Shown: positions 20,695 to 33,410 of the stretch, piece by piece
Layout: each line of letters starts with the position of its first letter
How positions within the stretch are numbered: position 1 is the first letter of the stretch
Assembly: GCA_021234155.1 (NCBI GenBank)
Contig: JAJEKV010000055.1
Location: 1,037,090 to 1,101,089 of the forward strand
DNA: 64,000 nucleotides
Source of the DNA: Isoetes taiwanensis
Lineage: Eukaryota > Streptophyta > Lycopodiopsida > Isoetales > Isoetaceae
Direction of reading: 5' to 3'
Position numbers and translations under genes: made by a program
Notes under the pieces: generated by a model
Databases searched by the model: none
What the model was told of the DNA's origin: nothing
Seen by the model: only the letters and a program-made list of their open reading frames with translations

Positions 20695-22574
20695 TAAAAA
20701 TTAAATTCCCCTAAAACCCCTTTTGTTTGGGTGCATATTCACACGGGTGACGTAGGGCAAATGAGAGCCCCTCAGAATTATATTTGGCATGTACAAAATC
20801 AACACCATATAGTATATTTCCTGAAATCTTATAGTATTTTGCAAATCTTGTTATACAGTATAACAAATTCTATACATCTATACCCCACAAACGAGGAACT
20901 TTGTGTACGGTGTAGATTAAGGAATAAGGGGTGAATATGCCTATCCAACAGTTGCTCACACTTACCTCTTTCTTTTTTATCCCGTGAATAAATTTTTCAC
21001 TGAAAGTTGAAACGGCGAAGAAGGCTGCTTCCATATGGCACAAAAAAAATCATATAAGCTATTAGTAGGCATTCTGAACACAATACTCTGAGAGATCAGA
21101 TGCTAATCGGGTGAGTACTAGCAGTATGGCAGGCTTGGGCTAGGGTTTGGATGAGAGAGGTAGAGGAAAATATGGTGGTATTTATGTGTTTGGTTTTATG
21201 GTGGTTAGTCATCTTGTTTGATATGTTTGTTGAGTTTTAGAGTGACTTGTTTAGCACCTTTTTTTTGGGTTATATCAATCTTATTTACTCATAGCCTAGG
21301 TTTAGTCACCTTGTTTGATATCTTTATTGTACTTAGAGAAATGTTTTTAGTACCCTTTTTTGGGTTATAGAAGTCTTACTTATTCTTGCATGAGAGTGTG
21401 CCAGTATTTTTTTTTTTATTTCTAACATGCTTCAACACTTACACAAGCGTGAACATGGCATTCAATTCTCCACTAACATTTGGTTAATATTTCTTAACCT
21501 TTGGATGTGTGCAACTTTCGGAAAGAGATTTACAAAGATTTGATTATCTTGCATCTTCTATCGGCAGTATTTCTCAATTTTTATTGGGAGTATTTCTCAA
21601 TTACAATGAAGATACCTATAATGAACATCATTTTATATGAGCCCAATCTCTTAATACTTAACTTTATGCCTTCTTGTTTATTTATCCAATTTTGTCACAC
21701 CTGTGGATACAAAAACAAATATGCAAAAGGTGAAATAAGGCAAATGTTTATTATAGGTAGGTAGATAGTACTTTAATAGATTTGGCCAAGTTAAAGGAAA
21801 ACAGGTTCTTATAATGTAAAATATTACCAAGCTGTATGCACATAACTATGTAATAGCTATTGATAAAATTTGATGAAATATTTGCTCATTGCTAACTGCA
21901 ATATATAGCATATAAAAGGCCACTTGGCCTGCAAGAACGAAAAACATCAATGGATAGAGACACTTAATGAATAATACCAAGGACATAAACCTGAGTATTT
22001 GAAGTATACATTTAAGTCCAACATCGCCACCAAAGGTAGTGCACCCCAGCACTATCAATAAAAAATTTCATTGAATGAGCGCAAATATTCTTTAGTTCTT
22101 GAAATTGAGGACAAAAAGGAGATGCTTATTTTATTAGCAAGTTTGCATGATCCACGTCCTTTCATTGTAAACATCATCTATATGCATTATCCCAAATCTC
22201 CTTTGGATCAAACAATAGGATACACAATGTAAATCATGTTTCAGTGGTTGTTATTCCCATCTTCTTGCCCATCACTACGAAGAATGCACCATGGCACAAA
22301 GAGAATCAGCTACATGAGGGTATCTCTGCACGATCACTAGATGTGAATAATATTAACATAGAAAGATTATTAAATTTATTCAAATGAGTTTTTTTAGGCC
22401 AAAATGGTGCAAAGAGTCACCATATGGAAGGTTAGAATAACCAATGACGTGCGGAGGATATCATCTTATTTTTTACTAGGGGTATGCACAACATACAGAA
22501 CCCTAAGATCGAACTCCATAAAAGGTCTTTAATATGCATTTTGCTTTACTTGTCATGCCGTAAGCAAGCATTTT
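20695..22574. other. No recognised gene; one imperfect tandem duplication
   Basis: At about 21205-21385 an approximately 95-bp unit (GGTTTAGTCACCTTGTTTGATAT...TTTTTTGGGTTATA) occurs twice with about 80% similarity by eye. The remainder is AT-rich and featureless. Confidence 0.4.
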
Positions 22575-23150
22575 AGAGTGACAGGATCTGGTAATTTACC
22601 AATTCTTGTATATCCTAGAAACATTGTGGTTATACTGCCCCGCCATTTATGCCATTGTCGTTTATGCCATATCATTTATAGCAAAACAATTTGGACCCGG
22701 AACTCATCAAAAACATATCTCGCCTTTACAAGTGATGCACACTTGGCATACCTATCAATCAAGGCATTGTAAACACAAAGATCAGCTTCAAATGCATTTT
22801 GCATTATCTCGTTCTTTAGTTGATGGCATGGCTTCTAGATTCCCACAAGCTTTCAAGGTATAGATGAATGTGATATTATCTGGTTTGATGCCCACAAAAT
22901 GCATCTCTTCAAATAGTATAACCCCTCTTGGTCAAGTTCATGCTTAGCATATACTGCAATTAATGCATTCCATGATACAACATCCTGCACTTGTTGTACT
23001 TCTAAGGCTTCTACAAAACAAAATCACATTTAGCACACAAATCAACCAAGGCACTACAAACACAAAGATCTCCTTTTCATAATATCATTGTGTATATCTC
23101 TTCCCGTTCCTATAGCCCATCTGTCAAGTTACTCAACTAGGTCCAAGGCT
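22575..23150 (-). pseudogene. Pentatricopeptide repeat (PPR) protein pseudogene
   Basis: On the minus strand, typical plant PPR (P-L-S class) repeats can be read through several frame breaks. In order they are GRDIHNDIMK, DLCVCSALVDLCAKCD, DVVSWNALIAVYAKHELDQE, then GIKPDNITFIYTLKACGNLE, DLCVYNALIDRYAKCASL and VKARYVFDE. PLS-class PPR proteins bind organellar RNA and often guide C-to-U editing. About three to four repeats remain. At least one stop and several frameshifts are present, and no start or C-terminal E/DYW domain is visible. It is a clear relic of a large family, possibly a retrocopy. Confidence 0.85.
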
Positions 23151-26100
23151 AGATCTCTCCAACAGCTTTCGTGATAGTAGCGCCACCGCTAAACACAACT
23201 TCTTAGATGAAAAAACTTGTGCCCTCCTGATCCTTCTCCTAATTAGGTAAAGACAGTGTAATAAAAAGAAAATGAAAGAACATGCATGCATATGCATTTT
23301 CATAAAGGACAAAGTTTCCCACCCATTGTTTGTATATAGTTGGATCTACTCTAATTCTAATTGCATTGGTGCTGAGAAGCACCTCACGTCGCCTCTAGCT
23401 TGAATGTAGGGTTAGTATTCCTCTGGCACCGCAGACAATAGTAGCTACATGGGTGAATCTCTAGAATTTATAAGGACACAAATTAAAGCAAAGCGCTATA
23501 TAAAAAATGGAAGTGGCTGACTACTAGTGAGCATCCATACATTTAACAAATGACCACAATGGTATTATATTGAACTTCCCATAAGGGACCTGCAGATGCA
23601 TGCATTTGGTAGCACAATTTGATAGAGAATAACAAACTATATTTTCTTTATATAATTTGAAGATCACATGATGTCTACCCTCCAGCATGCATTACATATT
23701 CGAAATATATGATATTTGAAGTGCCTCACCTAGCTTGACTTAAAGCGATTGCACCAGCCTGCATAATACGATCCATATAGAAGCATTACTTCTCCTTTCC
23801 AATTATAGTCCAGAAATTAACTAACTCATTTATGAATTAAGAAAAGACTTGCTGGAAATTCATAAGCAAGGTCTGGCCGCAAAAACAACTGATTCAATCA
23901 CTTCAAAGTTGACCCACAAAGCTATACAAGAGAGACATCCATGGACAATAGACATTCGCCTTCATTCAACTTAGTTATAGCTATAACTCTCAGGAATTTA
24001 TTATACCCATTGAATACATCTCCATTTCATCAAACACAATGAATGCATGCACCTATTATGAGCATATATATACACTGATTTTGCACAGAATAGATCATCA
24101 ACAAATGCATATGCCTTTTCTGCAATTCTAGAGCCTAGTTGCACTCCAACACCACCAAACAACCATGCTGAATGAATGAGCCAGATGGCCCTCCCCTTTA
24201 TTCTAAAATAGTGTTACAAGTACTTTATCACTTCCAATAATCCCTCATGCACACCAGCCTTTTTGGGCATACAAAAGGCATGAAAATGCCGCAAAGAGAT
24301 TCCCAAAACTCAATAAGTTTTACATGAACTATATGCCCCCACTACTAATGCCCAACACGATCCCAACATGCCAATACTCTAGCAAAACTCGAATGAAATC
24401 CTCCAAACACTGTAATGAATCTTCATGAACACCAGCATAGTCACAAGTCCAATTCCACCTCCATCTCGAGCAAATCTGCAGAAAGAAAACAACGGAACAC
24501 CTGGCACTAGGACCTCAATCTTGGCACGAGGACCACTACATCTTTGACACAAGAGCTAACCAGCACGGCACAAGGGCCATTGACATCATCTGAAAATAAG
24601 CACCACACATGATCCACCGCAATGCAAGTTCAAGGCACAAAGACCTTATCACCCACTTAAATCTCAATCACTCGAGACTTGAGACTTTCCAAAACCGTAA
24701 TACTTGGCATAAGAGCCCCAATCTATTATGCAAGATACCATAACAAGATCTAGAAGTCGACAATGAAAAACCAAGACCTTGACCCAAGAAAAACTTTAAC
24801 AATGCATGGCTAAACAACTTAAATGGGAGGGGGGGAGGGTGGGACAAGTGACCACAAAGGGAGAGGCTCAAAGACGGCTGATGGGAATGAAAGAGACGCA
24901 AAAGGCTATAAATACTCTAAGGGGAGCTCCCTCAACTAGCCTCAAGAAGCGGATTTATCTGCTAATCTTGAAACGCAGATAAATCATACTTATATGCATC
25001 TAATTTGCATAGGATATCAGGAAGGTTCTGTGCTCTACCATTCAAGTTTTAACAAACCTATGCTGCTTTGAATCAATAAAGAACACAAATAGACTCAGTA
25101 AGAAGCAAATGCGCCACATGAAACTAGTCTGCATACCCACAAATAACAACTTTATCATGCTACGCCATAATGCTAAAAAATGAAATGGAGAATGAGAAGA
25201 GAACGAAATAGGGCAAAACAAAAGATCTACAAGCCATTCACCCTAAGAAATGTTTGATCCAGCTGGTTCATTATCTTGATCATGAACTCATAGTCTTCTA
25301 TCACTTTGGTGGTCAATTATTCCAAAATATTGGATCTATTGTAGGGTTGAAACCATGCACTATCAAGATAGCCCAAAATACTCTAACCTAAAAATGTAAC
25401 ACAGCAATAACTAATCGGATTGTTACTTTCTAATCCCATTTCTAAGATTAGTATTGTGCACTTTCAGACGCCAGAGATATCTGGCACAACTTCGACTTTC
25501 AGATCCCTGAAATGGGATGGGTAATCTGTCACAATCATCATTTTTTTTTTTTTTGTCTAAATTCACTTCTACCCTCTCCTTTGAAAACTTCTGCAGCATT
25601 TCCAGTAAGGATATTCCAACAATGTCAGCTGCATATGGCAATATTCTGCTATTATTTGATCATTCCTCTCCTAGAGTTACAACAATTTTTTCCTAACAAG
25701 GAATACACTGGCTGGCATCACATTGAAGGCCCTTTTCTGTATATCAGACAAGACTTCTCGAACCCTAGCTATCATTAGATAAAAGTTAGGGCCATAACAT
25801 TCCACTCATACAATCAACCAATCAGAATATAAGCGATTTTGTTCTTTTCTTTGAGCATATCATCTTGCGGTTTAAGAATATACTACAGTTGCATATCGAT
25901 AAATCCAAATGCTAAGGTCAGTTTTGTATACATTAGTTGCAGTTTTATGTAGTTCTCTTAGGCCTAGTCAGCAATTCCTAGAGGGCCCTTTAATAACAGA
26001 CCTTCCAGAATAGCATGAAAGCCAATTTACAAGCATATGTCCTAATCTCATCCGTATTTGTTTATTTTTCATAACTGTTTCCTGATCTTTCCTAGATCAA

Positions 26101-27499
26101 TCCATTCAGGTGCCACTCTCCATATGAATGCAGAGATATTTCTCACAGGAAAGTAAATATAGTAAGGCAAATAAGTACCTTATGAACGGATTTGATGTAT
26201 CTGTGTGTAGATGATCGATGTATTTTCAGTACCTTCACAAGCTGTTACATTATGGCTTCGAACTGGACTCTAGGGCGTTGAAGCTCTTGTCTGAAACAAA
26301 ATAGTCTGAATAATAGACAGTTGGAAAAATAGCCTGGTCGCCGGATTTGGCGCAGGGAGCCTTCATGGCGGCTTACCTGATTGGAAGGCCGTCTTGGCAA
26401 CAACGAGTTCTTCCGGATTTTAAGGCATGTGCCTTCACCACAACACACCAATACGAATTTTGCCTCATTCAAGTAGCTTATTTTCTAGAGGCTTTTGAAT
26501 TTTGTCAGCCGTGGATTCATAAATTAGAAGATCTAACGTTGAGATGGAAAAATGCTGACGTGGCATGACACATGGCATAGCTAGAATTGCAGCAGATTGG
26601 TCACCTCGGGTTAGGCAACCCTGCAAATATATAAATCTATTATCTTCTTTATATAATAAAATTTTAGTGGGTGTCTTCTATGGAGCCCTAGATTAGGCGG
26701 CTAAGATTTATTCAAGCCACGTGGCATCATCGTGCCCTTTCGCCCGTCCTCTTCTTCCTTTTTTCCTCCTGTGTTTGCTGATGTAAAGGCTTAGAAGAAC
26801 CGTGGTTGCTGCTCAAGTCTCTGATTTGACGAATCATGGTTGCTGCAGGCAGGTTCTGAGCAAGCAGGGCTTGCAGCTAAAGGAAGTCAGGGCCAGAACG
26901 AGGTTGTGCATAGGCCATAGTTGGCGTTGAAATTTGCAAGGCAGGGTCCTAAGGACGAGCCTGCCACAACTCGCATGAGATCTAAGCTCACATTTTACCA
27001 TAGTTTTACCATGTAGTAATCCATGGCTCCACTTTGGATGGTAAGTCCATCCATCTCATTCACCTCGTGATTCAAATTACATTCGTACTCTTACTTATCT
27101 ATTTAAGTATGTTCTTTGGTCATCTTTAGCATTGCAATATGACATCCGAACTACGAGGGTATACAATATTAATTTGGTCATGACAGGTTTCTAATGCTGG
27201 TTTGTCGCCTATTCAAGGATAAAACTACGATAATTCGCAATAAAAATCATCTTATGAAATCTTCTTAACATGATAGGAGTGTCAGCTTTCAAAACACATC
27301 TGCTCATCTATTTTTTTGCAGTCTGGTGTAGAGGCAATTTGCAGTCCAGGCTGATATGTCTTTAGTGATTTAACAAGATTTGGAACAGCATTTCTCTCCA
27401 AATTTGAGTGCTCTCAGTTGCCACATCCTCTAAACAATCAGTTTAAAATGTGCAAATACTCGGTTTGATTCAAATAAGCTATATAAAGGAATCTCTCTG
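23151..27499. other. Long stretch with no recognised gene
   Basis: AT-rich sequence. At 24490-24730 a weak degenerate motif (GGCACAAGGACC-like) recurs about six times without regular spacing. A short open frame at 26245-26472 (-) and its shadow at 26347-26568 (+) show no family. I see no repeats with ends and no RNA gene. Confidence 0.4.
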
Positions 27500-27905
27500 G
27501 ATAGTTGTTAGAGCATGTTACTTTTGTTCATACACCTAATGTATTGTCTGTTGAAAAACAACGTGCACAAAGAAGCTACGAATTTATAGGCATTATAGAA
27601 TGGTTTACAACAAAATATGATCTCCTTTTGCTGCTTTTGGACCCACATAAACTTGACATCAGCGACGAATTCAAACGGGTAATGGGATCTTTACTGTATC
27701 ATGACGATAAAATTTGATTCGAGTTGTTCTTAATAAAGTTGACCAAGTTGGCAGCTAACAGGTATGTACGTGTTAACAAATTTGTGAATTTGTATATTCC
27801 ATGTCTGTGTGCAGCTTATGAGAGTATATGGAGCTTTAAGGTGGTCACTTGAGAAGGTTCTCAACGCTTCATTGGTCATGTATCAGAGGTCCTGCGTATC
27901 TATAC
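27500..27905 (+). pseudogene. EHD-type dynamin-like GTPase pseudogene fragment with an intron
   Basis: The frame reads LEHVTFVHTPNVLSVEKQRA (normally DTPGVLSGEKQR, the G3 region), RSYEFIGIIEWF, LLLLDPHKLDISDEFKRVMGS and HDDKI. A 5-bp insertion near 27713 then shifts the frame, after which VVLNKVDQV (the NKxD guanine-specificity motif) follows. The coding part ends at 27761, with GTATGT starting at 27762. An intron of 53 bp ends TGTGTGCAG at 27814, and the next exon starts LMRVYGALRWSLEKVLN, as in EHD proteins. EHD proteins remodel endosomal membranes. The retained intron shows this is a DNA-level copy, not a retrocopy. The P-loop and the EH domain are absent. Confidence 0.86.
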
Positions 27906-28619
27906 TGTGTAAGCATTTCATATAAGTTGGACTTATATGAAATACAATTATAATTTATGCATGTCAAATACAATTATCTAGACATGTATAATGCAGTTTC
28001 TTATTTTCCATTGTCCACCCGATTTTTTCCGCGCCGCAATCCTTTTCTCTATTTGGCTGCCACGTTTTTTGTTAAAAAAATCTGGTGGTTGCATGCCGAT
28101 GGAGTGTCATCTTCCTGCGACAGCTTGATCCGGCATTGGTATATATAAGAAGCCCTGCTCCCATTCTTAGGCGCTATAATTTTCAGCTTTGCACGAACTT
28201 ACTCTACTTCGATTCTTTGAAAGTAAGTATGCTTTATCAGTATGCATCATTCTGATTAGTATGCTTTGGATTTTTCTACAAAAATCTAGTAGCGATGCTA
28301 TAAATCTTTGGCCCTTTCTCATCTTCGTCTTTATAGTTTGCCTCGGATTTGAAAGGAAAATACCTGTGAAATCAATTAACGCTCTCTTTTTCTGAAGCCA
28401 AAATGTATGCATCAGTCTACTCTGGCGGTTTTGCTCTGCTAGATTGGATTTCAAAACAATCTGCAAATATGGTAGATTGGAGACGTCTTCTGGGCGATTT
28501 TAGCAGCTTTGCTAGGACCCATTCCATGGTCACTGTCACAGTATCAGACCCTCCCACTATCACATCCTGCCCAAAAAATTCCCAATTCAATACTACCCAG
28601 AAGAAATAAAACGAATTTA
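27906..28619. other. No recognised gene
   Basis: It contains a TATATATAAG at about 28139 followed by C/T-rich sequence, which could be a promoter, but no gene follows on the plus strand. On the minus strand it is where the kinase gene should continue, but no further kinase exons are recognisable. Confidence 0.35.
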
Positions 28620-28848
28620 AGGGTAAAAGAGACCTTCCTACCTCAACAATTGCTTTGGTATTTTCGTTTTCGAGCCTCATCTCTGCACAGCTTTTGCTGC
28701 TGAATAATTTTGTCAAAGAGCTCACCTCCACAAGCATACTCCATAACCAGGTAAATTTTGGTTTTGCTTGCAAGGACCTCATAGAGCTAGACTATGTTTG
28801 GGATGCCTCAGAAGTCTCATGGTAGAGATTTCTCGTTTGATTTGCTTC
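28620..28848 (-). pseudogene. CIPK/SnRK3-like kinase, second part of the split exon
   Basis: Minus strand. Directly after the LTR element and target duplication it reads QIKREISTMRLLRHPK, then after a small frame change [20 protein letters not shown] and ELFDKII. This is the αC-helix Glu region through the hinge of a CBL-interacting protein kinase. The exon ends near 28640 with CRDEARK..QLL followed by GTAGGAAG, a plausible splice donor. Frame changes near the HPNIVQL position and before the donor disable it. No catalytic-loop exon (HRDLKPEN) is recognisable downstream. CIPKs act with calcineurin-B-like calcium sensors on membrane transporters. Confidence 0.88.
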
Positions 28849-29071
28849 TGTTATGAAATAGAATTGTGCGGAAAATTGTATATATCAGAGATAATCCAAA
28901 TAGCCTAGATTGTGGCTTTACATAGTGTATGAAGAGGTATGAGTTGCATCTCTTCATGAATGGACACATTCCACATCATCATGTCCTTTGGCATGGATCG
29001 ATGATGTGTACAAGCACAATATCATTTGTGTTTGTTCAGGGAGATTAATCCCTTATTCATTACTGTTAATA
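28849..29071 (-). repeat. 3' LTR of the minus-strand LTR element
   Basis: 223 bp, matching 45716-45938 with about five mismatches. The minus-strand purine tract at about 29072-29082 lies directly upstream of it. Confidence 0.93.
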
Positions 29072-29636
29072 CTCCCCCTTAATCTTCATGAACAAACCTT
29101 TATATAATCTTCTTCTTGAGAATTTTATGCGGCTTCGTATCTTGGAGTTTTCATTGCTCCTTTCCATACTTGCAGCTTTATCAATATAGAGATTACCACC
29201 ATAACGTGGTCTTCATTATTATGGGTGCCATCTAATGTGGGCTTATTCCCAAAATACAAGTTAGACGCCACTAGGGTTGTGGACTTACTCTTAACTTCAT
29301 AAGCTGCAATACTTGAACTTATCCAAGTCTTTGGAAGTTTACAAGATCAAACTTCCAGAATAACTCCAACTACTCTTCACACATACAATGAGTATGCCAA
29401 TTGCATATGGCTTTCCCTAACTTCTCCCAATTTTGATCTTGGGAACTTCCAACAAGATCTAGGTTGAGAGTTTTTAGGTCTTGAGTGAACATTGTCATCA
29501 AGGACCTAGAAGAGTTAGTGCCCTATGGAGTACCACTTAGAGGTGGCTTTAGCATCTTATAGATGACCACTAAGTCGTGGGTTTATGCATCCAGATTATC
29601 ATGGATGGCTTTATTACTTTTGCAGAATTGAACAAC

Positions 29637-30102
29637 TTAGCTGGAGTTTGATGACTCCGAGTAGTCTTCAGTTGCCAAATCTTCATCAGAATTGGGAGTA
29701 CTTATGCTTGAGTAAACGTCATAAGACTTCGCTGCCAGACTAGATGAATCACTTGAAATTTCTATGATAGAAATTGGAAATGCAGCACTCTCATTAATTC
29801 CATTGGGAATTAGAGTGTCGTCATCAGAAGTGATCTCAATGGGACTCTCATTAATCCGGGGACCATTCAAGGAACAAGGTTCCTTGGTCTCTCCCCCCTG
29901 GATGGTGTAAAATGTACACCGGTTGCTGAAGCTCTTGTTGATGCTTAAAGCAACAGTATGAGTTTAAGTCCAGGCTTGGATTATGTGAATTTAAATCACA
30001 ATCCATGATTTTAACTCTTTTATTGGAAGTCTTAACACTAGACCTGTCCCTGGAACCATTCCAGATCCATGGACCAGAACTGGCCCTTATGACCTCTGCC
30101 AC
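29637..30102 (-). pseudogene. Acidic serine-rich open frames of the LTR element
   Basis: Two overlapping minus-strand frames (30102-29851 and 29870-29637) may be one broken reading frame. The second is rich in Ser, Asp and Ile and holds PIEITSDDD and ISIIEISSDSS, two short hydrophobic-acidic motifs of the SUMO-interacting type. It shows no enzyme domain. It sits just inside the 3' LTR, where some plant LTR elements carry extra genes. I recognise no family. Confidence 0.35.
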
Positions 30103-32593
30103 TTAAACCCATGTAACTCACGAAAGAAATTTCAATTTTATAATGTACCACCATCATTTGAGTCTTCACTTGTTTCTTAATGCCCTCTGAGAATTTCAAG
30201 ACCAATGGCCTCACCTATACCTTGTGGTGATTGCTCAAACATTGGAGAATTTGGCAGTTTCTGCACCAGTCTAGAACTGCCTTCTTCAATCTTTCTAGTA
30301 TAAAGTGACCTAAACCTTGCTAAAGTTGGAGGTATTTGCATGTTTATCATAGAACACATTGAGTTTTATGTTCCCATGTTTTCTTGCTATCATCTGACAT
30401 TGGTGGAAGCCGCTAAACCCTATTTTGGTCAAAAAAGCTGCTTGAGGTTCAAGAATTGTTACTCTCTCATTATAACAAGTTTTGATTTAATTCTTGTAGC
30501 CACAAGTTGCTAACTATACGAGCTATAGTTTCATGATTTTTTTGAGTGTTCATAAGTCATGTTAACCTCAATATCTACTAAAAGAATCTACTATACAAAA
30601 TTCTGGACAAAAATATATGTTAAATTGCTCCAAGAACAACCATCCATAATGCCATGTGTGTAATAAATGATGCGTTCTATTTATATCTACATAGAACATA
30701 ACTCTTATCAACTTACATATAGTGTAACTAGGGTGTAACCATGCAATTTTTGGAATTCAAACATGATGTGCAACAACCGGAGTAACACATTAAAGCATAA
30801 AAAGTTGGGTCAACTCCATAATTATAGGTCCAAAATCCCACAATGATTAAGTTAGTGATGTTTATTGATGAATTGAAGTGGATGTTGTGAAATTTAGCCA
30901 TGCCATATTATAAATAGACCACATAACATTTCATATATACTTCTTCAGTTCATAGAAAAAGACAATACTATTCCCTAAATATGCCTTTAAAATAGTTCAA
31001 AATGTGAGAAATGACATATATAGACATCTCTTATATAGGTTGTATGGTCTTATTGAAAACAATACCATGAAATCTGCTTATTTCTTACTAGCATAAACTT
31101 CATATATGTGTTACTGCTATAAACCATTGTCATCCAACTAGAATAATATTACATGTAAGTTATCTTTCATGTATATTATATTTTTTATGGATGCAAACCT
31201 TTCTTGGCAATAGAAATCTCTAGTTGCATATTAAAGTAACATGTTATTTCAAAGGTTTTAATTTATATAATCACGCATCACCATTTATGGTCCACGAGAC
31301 CAATTGTATAGAGCATATATCTCTCACTAACCTTATCCATTTTTCCCCAAAGAATGATACTATGACTTTTTAGCTTCTATCACATGAGTTTTGAAAGGTG
31401 TAAGTGAAAGTTCATGTAGGTTCAATTGGTCATAAATACCTTATAAATTCTCAATTTTTTGTGCTTCAACCTTACCCTTAAATTATGCAAGCTAACCTAA
31501 TCAATCAATTTTGTCCTATAGAGAATCATACAAGTAAACTATATGTGAAAGTTGAGATCAAAATTGATTAAGATGGCACCATTAATGATTTTCAAACTTT
31601 CAGTCATTTGGATCAATGATGGTCTGCAACTGGACTGCAAGTAGCAGTCTATCTTTATTTTTTATAGTAAATGTCTTTCATATTTTTCCTTGATTCTTTT
31701 TGCATTGGTTTCTTGACATGAGATATTTTGAGGATGTGATTTTGTAAAGTCACACCTTATAGCACAAATCTAGAATAAACATAGAAGATATAATATAATT
31801 GATGTTATCTATTCTAGTACAATCCTCAAGATAATGAACAACAAATATTTTTTGTGAACAAAGTGGTCCAAGAGCTACTCGTGTTCCAAAACTCGACTTG
31901 AAATGGACTAACATAAGGATATTATCAATTTTTAAATGAACTATGGACCAGCAATGGGCAGGTACAGATATCGTTTTTGATTTTTTTTTACCACGTCTTT
32001 TGCTCTTTTTATAAGTTTGTTTTTGCATTAGTTTCACATCCTTATAAGCTTTTATAATGTGATTTTTTGGAGGACAACCTAAAGTCATATGTAGCAATGT
32101 TATCCATTTGTATAAATTCCCTAAAATTGAAAATAGAAATAAAAGTCAAAACATCAAATTCAAACTCAACAAACATTTTTCTAGGATGGAGGATTTCGTG
32201 AACTACTTATATGCCAAATTTGAACTCAAAATTAATTTCCTTCTCAAAGTTGTTGTTTTTGCTTTCTGGGAACTAGTACTGGTTCCCAGAAGGCAGAAGA
32301 CAGTTTTGACCCTGCCATGTTTGAATTGCTCTATCTTCCTTCACAGAGTTCCAATTGAGATGTGATGTTTTGTGCCTTGCTCTATATCTCGTGTAGAAAA
32401 ATAACATTATAACCAAAAAAATCAAAAAAATCTTTTTATCAAGACAGTTTTACTTTGTGTGAACATGAAGCTTTTGGTACTTGACCCCCTTGGGTTTGCT
32501 AGAGCATAACTCACAAGAACGGGAGCTGATACATTTTTGTATATTTTTTATGTGAAGCATGATTGCCATATATGAATTCCTAGAAAGGGTTTG
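30103..32593. other. Internal region of the LTR element, no domain recognised
   Basis: AT-rich. Minus-strand open frames at 30177-30359 and 31750-32097 (the latter with a KKSKRRGKKKSK basic run) match nothing I know. A 28-bp near-perfect inverted repeat lies at 32264-32291 (TTCTGGGAAC...GTTCCCAGAA). Confidence 0.45.
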
Positions 32594-32618
32594 AAGTCGT
32601 ATTTAATTAAAGTGGGAC
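32594..32618 (+). repeat. Left TIR of the 11.1 kb element
   Basis: 25 bp, exact reverse complement of 43710-43734, preceded by TTTG. Confidence 0.85.
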
Positions 32619-32869
32619 TCATTCCATTCCCATTTTTTTTCGGAACCCGGTTAATTTACATAAAAAGTAGCACCCCGACCCGAAAACTATCCTTAATTCG
32701 AATTTTTGAATAAAACTCTGAATCCGAAATGTCTTTGCAGCTTTTCCTGTGTTCAAGAGTCGAGAACAAAACAATGCAAATCAAACAAAGGAAATTCATT
32801 AAAGTTTGAAACCAAAGATGTAGTTGAAAAAAGAATTTTTATTAATAAATTGAATGATACAATGTATTT

Positions 32870-33410
32870 TACATCGGACGCAGAGACCATGGCGGTCTTG
32901 CTGTCACTACAGCTACATCATCTTGGTAGGTGGTCCACCTTAGGGGATTAACTTGTGGCGCTTCTTCATGCCGCCTCAGAAGCCTTGGGGGCAACCTCAA
33001 GAGTGTGGAATGCCTCACGGGAGGTGCTCTCGAGCTACCGCCACCTGCCCACCCGACTTCTCCACTCGGCCCCCCGCAGCCTTTCATCGAATATGCTCCT
33101 TCCCCAACCTCCGTGGATGTTATGCAATGCTTGCAATATGCCTTGAGCTTCCCGGACTTTCTTTGTTCTTCGGCCGTTCTTTATTCCTGTGGTGTAGCGA
33201 AAGCAACCTCCGAATTCAAGCAGCAACCTTGTCCCAAAGGCCGCAAGAGTGTAGCGGACCGGATCCGTGCGCGAAACGGTATTTCTTCCGCTTTGAGCGG
33301 ATCCGTGGCCGCGAGCGTCTCTCGATGCCCGAATGATCTCGGACCGGGTCGTGATCTGACCGGGTTCGAACCACCGGAGCAAGGAGAGTATGATTAACAA
33401 TTACGGTCAT
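32870..33410. other. Start of the GC-rich segment; open in several frames, no domain
   Basis: Several frames on both strands are open here because the sequence is GC-rich (for example 32930-33397 + and 33035-33400 -). None shows a known domain or a clear codon bias. I do not call a gene. Confidence 0.35.

Noticed and set aside
28130-28200. Promoter with TATATATAAG
   Set aside because: No gene follows on that strand, and AT-rich matches of this kind are common here.
33340-33385. tRNA-like GGTTCGAACC near the GC-rich segment start
   Set aside because: The bases around it do not form a 5-bp T stem, and no A box lies upstream.
32930-33397. 155-codon plus-strand frame as a gene
   Set aside because: Several overlapping frames on both strands are open because of high G+C; no domain or start context supports it.
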